26,191 nucleotides of DNA. It comes from an uncultured Oscillospiraceae bacterium. GTDB taxonomy: Bacteria > Bacillota > Clostridia > Oscillospirales > Oscillospiraceae. Within the stretch, counting starts at the first letter, position 1; each line of letters starts with the position of its first letter. The stretch lies in contig CAKTKX010000003.1 in NCBI GenBank assembly GCA_934572365.1, forward strand, positions 1-26,191. The letters run 5' to 3'. Shown here one piece after another: positions 14,863 to 21,801 of this stretch. The translations under genes and the position numbers were made by a program. Below the pieces are notes generated by a model, which saw only the letters and a program-made list of their open reading frames with translations, was not told the DNA's origin and did no database searches.

Positions 14863-15708
14863 TTATCCGAATACGGTTTTCTCCGCCAGCGCCACCGCGC
14901 CCTCGTCGGGGCGGCAGGCGAGGCAGTATATGGGAATTTCCTGAATGACCCGCTCGAACAGGGGCAGCTGCTTTTGCAGCAGCTGTGGCTCCCATTGGTT
15001 CAGCAGAAAGCGGGGGTACATGGCGGTGAGCTTCTCCCGGCCGCGAATCTCCCGGATGCTGTTTTGGGCGTCCTGCTTCAGCAGAATGATCGCCGCCACG
15101 GGGCAGGACTCGTTGCGGTAAATATCGGAGCTTCCGGCAAAGGGCGAGCCATAGGCCAGAATCGGCCGCTCCGTCCCCAGCACCACCCGGTCACCGTTCA
15201 GGGTATCCCCGCCACGGTACCGCTCCCAGAGCCTTGCCTGAGTGGATTTTCCCGCCCCGGACTGCCCGGTGAACAGAATGGCGCGGCCGCAATAGCGGAC
15301 GATGGAGCCGTGCATGAGTATTTTCCCAAAATCCGCCAGCAGCAGCTCGACCCCCAGCAGCGGTGCCAGATTCAGCACACCTTTTCTCGTCTCGGGGGTC
15401 GGCACCAGAATGCGCCCCGTTCTCTCCGCCAGATCCAGGAACAGGTAGCACGCATCCTCCCGGGAGTCCAGCAGGTACTTGCAGACCATGGTATATCTGG
15501 GATACGCGCCGTAAAAATCAATGGAGGAGACCCGGCAAAGAAACCCGTCCCGGATCTCCGGCGGGGTATCGTAGGTCTCGACCCGGTAGCGGACGGCGGC
15601 CATCCGGGGCGCGGGAACCAGGAAGGCATCCATATACGGCTGAACCCGCAGGCCGTCACACAGGGAAATCTCCATAGGAATTCCGCAAATTTCGTAGAAT
15701 AATTTCAT
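14863..15708 (-). CDS. HPr-kinase-like P-loop protein (operon B)
   Basis: This 281-aa paralogue of the protein at 3373 has HGS (133-135), Walker A GQSGAGKST (148-156), NGDR (171-174) and GSPFAGSSD (187-195). The spacing between motifs is the same as in the first copy (23 residues from Walker A start to NGDR, then 16 to GSP), so both share one fold and active-site layout. The N-terminal 120 residues are divergent, as expected if each copy recognises a different peptide. The gene follows the peptide gene across a stable hairpin and abuts the radical SAM gene. HPr itself is an unlikely substrate because a second dedicated copy in each peptide operon makes no sense for carbon catabolite control. 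Kinase activity on the peptide is inference. Confidence 0.87.
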   Translation of the reverse strand: MKLFYEICGIPMEISLCDGLRVQPYMDAFLVPAPRMAAVRYRVETYDTPPEIRDGFLCRVSSIDFYGAYPRYTMVCKYLLDSREDACYLFLDLAERTGRILVPTPETRKGVLNLAPLLGVELLLADFGKILMHGSIVRYCGRAILFTGQSGAGKSTQARLWERYRGGDTLNGDRVVLGTERPILAYGSPFAGSSDIYRNESCPVAAIILLKQDAQNSIREIRGREKLTAMYPRFLLNQWEPQLLQKQLPLFERVIQEIPIYCLACRPDEGAVALAEKTVFG

Positions 15709-15724
15709 AATGTAAGTGGAACAG

Positions 15725-15752
15725 CCCCTTCCGGGTTTTACCCCGGAAGGGG
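15725..15752 (-). terminator. Attenuator-like hairpin between peptide B and its modification genes
   Basis: CCCCTTCCGGG (15725-15735) pairs with CCCGGAAGGGG (15742-15752), an 11-bp stem with a 6-nt loop and no long T-run on the minus strand. Placed just after the peptide gene, it could stabilise the upstream transcript or partly stop read-through, giving more peptide than enzyme. Confidence 0.65.
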
Positions 15753-15768
15753 TTTGGGTGGTTAGCGA

Positions 15769-15993
15769 TTAGGAGGGAACGTAGGCGGTAAAGTAGCACC
15801 AGCCGTCGTTGGGGTCCAGCGCGCTATGCTGTTTGATAAATTCCTGGAATTCGGCTTCGCTGCTGGGTCCGCGCCCGTAAATATCTATGAATGTCTGCAC
15901 AGCAGCGTCATAAACCGGATTTCGGGAAGCAATTTCCACGTCAAGGCGGAAATTTTCGAATTCGATCTCAGGTTTCTGATATACTTTTTTCAT
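15769..15993 (-). CDS. Candidate modified-peptide precursor (74 aa, operon B)
   Basis: This small peptide starts at ATG 15993 with AGAGGTGG about 7 nt upstream. An in-frame GTG at 16011 overlaps the preceding stop and lacks a ribosome binding site. Residues 7-23 carry KPx[LI]x[YF]ExFxLxxxIAS, the same motif as the 81-aa peptide at 3118. The core differs: it is helical and acidic in the middle (SSEAEFQEFIKQH), with a single Cys66 in NDGWCYFTAYVPS, ending in Ser74. The GWCY block parallels GYCY in the other peptide. The gene lies 14 nt after the giant secreted protein and upstream of kinase-like, radical SAM and membrane genes. This supports a precursor role. The modified residues are unknown, although the C-terminal aromatic/Cys cluster is the best candidate core. 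Confidence 0.8.
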   Translation of the reverse strand: MKKVYQKPEIEFENFRLDVEIASRNPVYDAAVQTFIDIYGRGPSSEAEFQEFIKQHSALDPNDGWCYFTAYVPS

Positions 15994-16007
15994 TGCCGCA
16001 CCACCTC

Positions 16008-19000
16008 TCACTTCGCGGCGGCAAGGTTAGAAACATTGCCGTATTCGTCAACGATCTGCAACCAATAGTTGGGGAGTCTATCCGTCCCTTTGAATTTGAT
16101 TGTCCATTTACGTGTGGCATCATCGCTATCACCGCTGTCCTTATAGGTCATGCTGAGCAGCGCCACCTTATCCGTTCCGCCGTCATCCGTATAGACGAAT
16201 ACCTCCCGGATATCCGTCTTCGTAACGACCGTCATCGTGATCGAGCCGGTCTTGAACGCAGCCTTCCTGTTGTCATAGCCGGACTTGACCGCAATGGCAT
16301 CCGTCTTCAGCTCAAGAGTCGTTTTATTGTCAGCTTCCGTCGTGAGCGTCTGGAATGTGTAATTCCTGTACTTGACATTTGTCACGGACACGATGGCCCC
16401 GCTATGGTTATCGTTCACACGGAGAACGACATGACCATCGGCATACAGTGCGCTCGGGTCTTTCATAAGATCATCCAGACTGTAATACTTTTCCGTGGAA
16501 GACCTCACTTCGCACAATTTCTGCCATTCGCCCTCACTGTCCAGATACTCAATGAAGGGATAGGCCGTAGCATTAACAGACCTGCTGATCAGCTTTACGC
16601 CAACCTGAAGCGTAGCCGCCGTCACATCATCCCCCACCAGCGTAGGCTCGAATCCAAAGCCGTAGTTATTCCCCAGATACAATTCCTTGTTGGGACCGGA
16701 GAACGCATAGGTCATTAAGTTGTATGTGCTGCCGGGCGCAGTTTCCACGGTTTCACTATCATCGTTGCGATTCTTCAAAACCTCAACCAGCGTCGCACCG
16801 TTCAAATACACGTCTTCCGCTTTGTTGTATTTAACGAGGGTTGCCACGACATTCCCGGGATCATCATTCGTCCAATACGACTTCTCCGGATTGTCACGGT
16901 CGTACACAAAGTTGTCGCCGAAGATCATGCTCTTGAGTTCCGCAAACTCGGCGCCCTGCTCGCCCTTGTTATAGTCTTCATTGCCCTGCTCACTCAGAGG
17001 ATTGTAGATGCGCACGCCGTCAATGTAGACCGTAGACGTCTTCCCGGCATACTCATCGGCATATCCTCTCATGGAGGACAGAACTACCTTGTACTTGCCG
17101 TATGCCAAGTCCAGCACGCTGATGACCGGAATCTGGTACAGATCGCCGTTCTCATAGTATGTATCGACGATAATGAACTTCTTGAAGGTCGTATTGCCTT
17201 CATCATCAACCGCATAGATCAAAGCCCTGAGAATGCCGGTTGCATCATTGGTTCTGCCAATGATGTCAAAGCCGGTGCCCTTGAAGGTAAAGGAAGCAGT
17301 GGCGGTAATTTCCAGCTGATGGGCGTTGCCGTTGCTGTAGTCGCCGACAGCGTCCTTATAGGCATCCTCGTCGTAGCCGTAGGGGCTGTCCTGGTCGTTG
17401 GTCTGCCACTGGAAGGCATCGCTGCCGCCCACCGTCTGCCCACCGGTGTAGATAATGCCGTTGGTGCCATCCGCGTCGGTGCCGCTGTGGGAAAAGTTAT
17501 CCTCGTAGTAAACCACGTTGGCGGGCATGACCTTGATCTGTCCCTCCATGACCGGGGTGGCATTGGTGGCGTCAGAAGCAACCGTATCGTTCTTGGTCAC
17601 CTGAACACCGTAGTGGAAAATGTCGACGCTGCTCATGAAGGTCGTGGGTGTAAATGTAACGCTCAGATTTTCAATATTGGGCATACCGTTCCAGTCCGCC
17701 CGACCGTTGCTGCCTTCCACCGTTGCGCCGCCGTAGGACGTGACATAATCTGCCGGGTCGGCCACGGCATCGGTGTTGCGCTTGTCGGCGGAAAGTCCCG
17801 CGAAGGCATAACCGGCGTTATCGCCGTCGATGCTCAGCTTGGCATCCTTGAGGAAGCCGCTGTTTCCATTCGTCAGATTCACGGGCAGGCCGTAGTCCAG
17901 AACGTAGATCTGGTTATCGACCTTGTAGTTGTACACCGTGACCTTTGTGGTCTGGGTCTTTGTCGTATCGCCGCCGGGGTAGTAGGTCAAATCAAAGGTG
18001 TTCTTGCCCTCGCCCTTGCTGGTGTAAAACAGGCTGCCGGAATTCTGTCCGACGATTCCGTTGGCGTCGATCATGTTATCCCCGGAATTTTTGGGGACAC
18101 CTGCGACGATGTCCGGGGTCGGATCACCGGGTTCGGTGACCGTCTCCTGCGTGATCGTATTCAGGTTCATGGCAAGCACCATCCAGCAGCGATACTCAAA
18201 CGAAATCGTGTAATCGCCTGCGGGCAGGTCCTTGATGATAATGGAGCCGCCCTTCAGATTCTTCATCTCCCCCGGGCCCGTGCCATCGGCCGAAGGGAAG
18301 TAGTCGTCGCTGGTGAGGCCGTTGATCTCCACATTGCCGGCAGTTACCGTCTGCCTATTCGCGATCCACAGAGCGTTGTCGCTGTTGAGCTTAATGCTCC
18401 TGATGGAAATATTGCCGCCCGTCTCTGTGGTGATCTTGATAGAGCCGGTGCTGGCCAGACTGACCGTTCCGCTCGCGGTTTGGTAGTTGTCGCCATTGGG
18501 GTTAAGCCAAACACCTGTGACATATTTATCAACGGTTTTCGTCTCAGTCGTCGTGGTTGCGGTGGAACCAAGGGCAATAGGCAGCGTCGTCTTCTGGCCG
18601 ACCTCGGCGTAGAATACGAATTCCTCCGGTGTCTTGGCGGTCACGACCGTTTCGACATGGTTAGAGCCAATGGCCACGGTTCTGCCATTCAGGGAGGTGA
18701 TCGTACCCGAGTTGATCAGCTTTCCCTGGAAGCCGACATCGACCTTGACGGTAACGGTCAGGGTCTTGGACTCTCCCGTTGCGAACGCGTCGCCGGTATA
18801 GTACCATGTGACGGTTCGTGCGTCCGCGCCCAGCACCGTTGCGGGATTGCTTCTGACAAAAGTCACGCCCTCGGGCAGCACATCCGTCACGGTGAATTGG
18901 GTGATGGGCTGTTCATCGTTATTGGTCACGGTGAGCGTGTAGACCAGCTCGTCGCCGGTCGCGGCTTCTTCCTTGTCCACCGTCTTCTTGATGATCGCGG

Positions 19001-21389
19001 CGGGTTCCAGGAGATAGATTTCCGTGACGTACATGTAGCGGGAGGCGTCGCCGGGCTCGTCGGATACGTTCGTGAAATCAACGTAGACGCTCTTGAAGGT
19101 TTCGCCCTGCATATGATAGTAAATCGTGTGATAGTGATTATCGCTAAACAGGTCTGCGGTGACCACAGTACCGTTGTCGTCCTTGGATTCTCTGAAATCG
19201 CTCAGGCTCAGGGTCGCGGAGAAGTCTTTCTGGTCTGTGGTGCTGGGAGCGCTGCTGTTGACCAGCTGGAACCGGGTGTTTGCGTCCACCTCGCCGCCCA
19301 GGGTCATGACCAACCATTCGCCGCTCAGCTCCGTTTTGCCAACCAGATGGGTATAGGTGCGATGCGCAGCCGTATTGCTGTACTTGATTTGCAACGCGTC
19401 CGCATTGGAATAAGTGTTGTTTACGATGTTGGCGTCCGAGGTGGACATTGTCCAGATATGCCAGTCGAAACCCGTCTGGGGGTTTGCCAGATTGTAGCCC
19501 TCATGTGCGCCCTGCTCCAAAGTCGACTGGAAATGGTTGGAGCGCAGGAACGGCCGGGAACCGGATATGACAGGGCTCTTGTACGGATGCTCATAGTTGC
19601 TGTCATCGTCGTAGTAATTGAAGGGGCCAAAGTCCTCCCACTCATCGTTGACCTGAATCTCCACGTTCGCAATGATCAGGGTGCCGCTGTGGTGGGTGAC
19701 GCTGTCTTCCCTGTAGCCGTCGTTATCGGAATACCGGTCAAAGGCCAGCTTGATGCCCTGAATTTTATGGCTGCCATTCAGCTTGGCCTCGAAGATGTGG
19801 TAGCCGTCACTGGTCGTGCTGACATAGTGGAGGCTGTCGTCCGACGTGTCGTTGCCGGTGGCGCTTTTTATCCAGATCTTGTCTTCGACCGTGCCGTCGC
19901 TTTCCACAAGATAAATCGTCAGGTGGGACAGGGCATCAGCCAGCGTTCCGTCGCCGTTGTCCTTTACCCGCAGGCGGATGGCTTTCTTGGCCAGATCGCT
20001 GCTGCCTTGGAATTCGCCGCCCCAGCCCACAATCGTATAGCTGCCGTCGGTGTAGCCGCCGCCCTTCATGAGGTCCTCATCCACCTCAGGTGCCGAGGCG
20101 CGGTACTGATTTTCCCAGTTAACCCAGAGCTCTCCGTTTCCCTCATTGCGAACGGTACCGTCCGTGGAGGCATACATAACCAAATCGTTGCTGTGCAGAC
20201 CGGTTTTCAGTACGTCCTCGTAGGTATCGTTTTTCGTGTTGAAGGACTTCACTTCCTCGTGGGAGTCAAAGAACCAAACCGCCTTTTGGGGATTCGTCTG
20301 GTCATTTTCCTTGATGCTCTTCCGGGCATCCGTCGTATGACCCTCGCCGCTTGGCGGCGTTACCGTTCCGCCGGGGTTGCCGTGGGTGATGCCGTCGTAT
20401 GTGACCGTCGTTTCGCCATTGCCGGCGCTGGATTCTACGATCAGGGTGGCGGGGTTCGTCTGAATCGCATAGTAGAACTTAATGTTGTGAACACCAGCGG
20501 TAAGGCCGCTGAACGCGCTCAGCTGAATTGTCGCGGAAACGCCGTTGATGTCCAGATACGCAATCTGGTACTCGCTGCCCTTCTGCTCAAGACTAACATC
20601 AGCGCCCTGACTGTCCTTACCGCTGACCGCCACAGTGCCGCTGTTCTTCATCTCCGTGACAGTGACCTTCTGGCCGTCGATCTCCACGGCGGCGATGTTG
20701 ATTCCAATATTATTGCCGCTGACCTTGATATAGCCGTTGGGGTCAAGCGGAACGTCTGTGATCTCGAACCAGTTCTGATAGGCCAAGTTGGTGGCATCCC
20801 AGTCGCCGGTCTTCTCGATGCCGGTCACAGTGACTTTCTGATAGCTTGTCTCCCCGGCGTATTCCGCCACGTCCTGGTCAGCACTTTTGGACGGTTCGGT
20901 CGTCGGCTCGGAGGTTTCGGCGAGCTGCTGCACTTCATCGAAGGAGGATACGGCGTGCAGTTCAAAGCCGTCGTTTTCAGTCGCATATGTAAGCGTAACG
21001 CTCTGGGTGCCGCTCAGGTCACCAAAGCCGAGGGCATCCAGATCAATGACCGCGTAGGAACCAGCATTGTGCAAATTTTCGACCGCACTTCCATTGAAGT
21101 CCGCGCCCTGCACTTCCACCGCGGCATCGGTCAGCGGTCTTGTGTCGCCGTTGACCGCGATTGCGGAGATGTTGATGCCTACGCTGTCCGTCCAGACCTT
21201 GACCTTGTTGCCGCTTTGACCAAACGGGAGCGACAACGCGCTGGTTTCCGCAAAAGCGCCCCAGCCGCCGGTAGTGCCGACCGTTATCGAGGCCGTCTCG
21301 CTGTCCACCGCGAACGCCGTTACGGGCAGCAGGCCAATTGCCATGACCAGTGCCAGGAGCAGCGCCAGCGGCTTTGTAATTCTCCTCAT
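16008..21389 (-). CDS. Giant secreted multidomain surface protein with DUF11 domain (operon B)
   Basis: This 1793-aa secreted protein starts at ATG 21389 with GAGGAGG upstream. A signal peptide with cleavage predicted after AFA (residue 27) follows, almost identical in layout to that of the giant GH20 protein. The N-terminal third contains beta-rich repeats with GYIKVSGNNIGINIAAVEIDG-type strands. A DUF11-like adhesin repeat lies at about 795-920 (KKTVDKEEAATGDELVYTL, DVLPEGVTF). From about 1150 to 1760 it shares a module with the GH20 protein: YGLPVNLT against FGLPVEIT, VVYYEDNF against TVYYEEYF, and VISVLDLAYGKYKVV against IVSVRDLEYGSYKVV. No glycosidase domain, LPXTG or S-layer anchor is visible. 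It is probably an extracellular adhesin or glycan-binding protein. It is the first gene of operon B, and its stop lies 14 nt before the peptide gene. Confidence 0.87.
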   Translation of the reverse strand: MRRITKPLALLLALVMAIGLLPVTAFAVDSETASITVGTTGGWGAFAETSALSLPFGQSGNKVKVWTDSVGINISAIAVNGDTRPLTDAAVEVQGADFNGSAVENLHNAGSYAVIDLDALGFGDLSGTQSVTLTYATENDGFELHAVSSFDEVQQLAETSEPTTEPSKSADQDVAEYAGETSYQKVTVTGIEKTGDWDATNLAYQNWFEITDVPLDPNGYIKVSGNNIGINIAAVEIDGQKVTVTEMKNSGTVAVSGKDSQGADVSLEQKGSEYQIAYLDINGVSATIQLSAFSGLTAGVHNIKFYYAIQTNPATLIVESSAGNGETTVTYDGITHGNPGGTVTPPSGEGHTTDARKSIKENDQTNPQKAVWFFDSHEEVKSFNTKNDTYEDVLKTGLHSNDLVMYASTDGTVRNEGNGELWVNWENQYRASAPEVDEDLMKGGGYTDGSYTIVGWGGEFQGSSDLAKKAIRLRVKDNGDGTLADALSHLTIYLVESDGTVEDKIWIKSATGNDTSDDSLHYVSTTSDGYHIFEAKLNGSHKIQGIKLAFDRYSDNDGYREDSVTHHSGTLIIANVEIQVNDEWEDFGPFNYYDDDSNYEHPYKSPVISGSRPFLRSNHFQSTLEQGAHEGYNLANPQTGFDWHIWTMSTSDANIVNNTYSNADALQIKYSNTAAHRTYTHLVGKTELSGEWLVMTLGGEVDANTRFQLVNSSAPSTTDQKDFSATLSLSDFRESKDDNGTVVTADLFSDNHYHTIYYHMQGETFKSVYVDFTNVSDEPGDASRYMYVTEIYLLEPAAIIKKTVDKEEAATGDELVYTLTVTNNDEQPITQFTVTDVLPEGVTFVRSNPATVLGADARTVTWYYTGDAFATGESKTLTVTVKVDVGFQGKLINSGTITSLNGRTVAIGSNHVETVVTAKTPEEFVFYAEVGQKTTLPIALGSTATTTTETKTVDKYVTGVWLNPNGDNYQTASGTVSLASTGSIKITTETGGNISIRSIKLNSDNALWIANRQTVTAGNVEINGLTSDDYFPSADGTGPGEMKNLKGGSIIIKDLPAGDYTISFEYRCWMVLAMNLNTITQETVTEPGDPTPDIVAGVPKNSGDNMIDANGIVGQNSGSLFYTSKGEGKNTFDLTYYPGGDTTKTQTTKVTVYNYKVDNQIYVLDYGLPVNLTNGNSGFLKDAKLSIDGDNAGYAFAGLSADKRNTDAVADPADYVTSYGGATVEGSNGRADWNGMPNIENLSVTFTPTTFMSSVDIFHYGVQVTKNDTVASDATNATPVMEGQIKVMPANVVYYEDNFSHSGTDADGTNGIIYTGGQTVGGSDAFQWQTNDQDSPYGYDEDAYKDAVGDYSNGNAHQLEITATASFTFKGTGFDIIGRTNDATGILRALIYAVDDEGNTTFKKFIIVDTYYENGDLYQIPVISVLDLAYGKYKVVLSSMRGYADEYAGKTSTVYIDGVRIYNPLSEQGNEDYNKGEQGAEFAELKSMIFGDNFVYDRDNPEKSYWTNDDPGNVVATLVKYNKAEDVYLNGATLVEVLKNRNDDSETVETAPGSTYNLMTYAFSGPNKELYLGNNYGFGFEPTLVGDDVTAATLQVGVKLISRSVNATAYPFIEYLDSEGEWQKLCEVRSSTEKYYSLDDLMKDPSALYADGHVVLRVNDNHSGAIVSVTNVKYRNYTFQTLTTEADNKTTLELKTDAIAVKSGYDNRKAAFKTGSITMTVVTKTDIREVFVYTDDGGTDKVALLSMTYKDSGDSDDATRKWTIKFKGTDRLPNYWLQIVDEYGNVSNLAAAK

Positions 21390-21536
21390 AGATAGTTTCC
21401 TCCTCGCTGTGATTTGGGGCAGAGTATCCGGGATGAACGCAGGCCGACCGCGCCCTTGCCGCCCAAATGCCCGGTGCGGTTCGTCCGCCCCGATCTGATC
21501 GGGATACATTCTCCCCACCGTTTCCAGTTTATTTTT

Positions 21537-21565
21537 ATATTAGCATATTAAAAAACGTTTGTCTA
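21537..21565 (-). promoter_or_regulatory. Sigma-A type promoter of operon B
   Basis: On the minus strand TAGACA (21565-21560) and TAATAT (21542-21537) are separated by exactly 17 nt. Transcription should start near 21530, leaving an untranslated leader of about 140 nt before ATG 21389. The -35 box and the ATGCTA context before the -10 resemble the promoter at 24974-25002. Confidence 0.75.
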
Positions 21566-21708
21566 CACCCAATAAGTATTTTTCGCCATTTTATTTTCTG
21601 CTTTTTCATAGCTAATGTATCGCGAAGTCTACTTTTTTCATCATTATCGTTTAACGTATAACGCAATTGCCGCTTCAAAGCGGGTAGCGGCGCAAAATTG
21701 TTCCCTCC

Positions 21709-21782
21709 GCCGTCCTCCGGGGAGGACGCAGCCCCGGGGCGGTAGGAGCCGCCCTGGGGCGTCTTTGTTATGGGAGGACGGC
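21709..21782. repeat. GC-rich nested hairpin downstream of the beta-helix gene
   Basis: An outer 10-bp stem, GCCGTCCTCC (21709-21718) with GGAGGACGGC (21773-21782), encloses a 12-bp hairpin. The inner stem pairs 21731-21742 with 21749-21760, with one mismatch and a TAGGAG loop. A competing small hairpin, CGTCCTC/GAGGACG (21711-21728), uses the same left arm. On the minus strand it begins 19 nt after the stop codon at 21802 and is the likely 3' end structure, although no T-run follows directly. Confidence 0.75.
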
Positions 21783-21801
21783 TCCGCCCCGGGATTCGTA
21801 C

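Larger units (their letters stand above)
21390..21801. other. Gene-free interval between operon B and the beta-helix gene
   Basis: This 412-nt stretch contains the operon B leader and promoter, an AT-rich block (about 21535-21660) and a GC-rich structured block (21709-21793). I see no coding potential and no recognised riboswitch in the leader, although it carries the small palindrome CCCGATCAGATCGGG near 21490-21505. Confidence 0.7.

Noticed and set aside
4293..21389. Sortase (LPXTG) anchoring of the giant proteins
   Set aside because: Neither C-terminus has an LPXTG motif, hydrophobic tail or basic end. Both proteins simply stop after a folded domain.
17319..21395. Long open frame on the + strand (about 1358 codons) opposite the giant gene of operon B
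   Set aside because: It mirrors the real gene on the minus strand, has no ribosome binding site, and encodes a composition (Val/Gly/Arg/His-rich with no domains) typical of antisense frames in GC-biased genes. The minus-strand product has a signal peptide and known domains.
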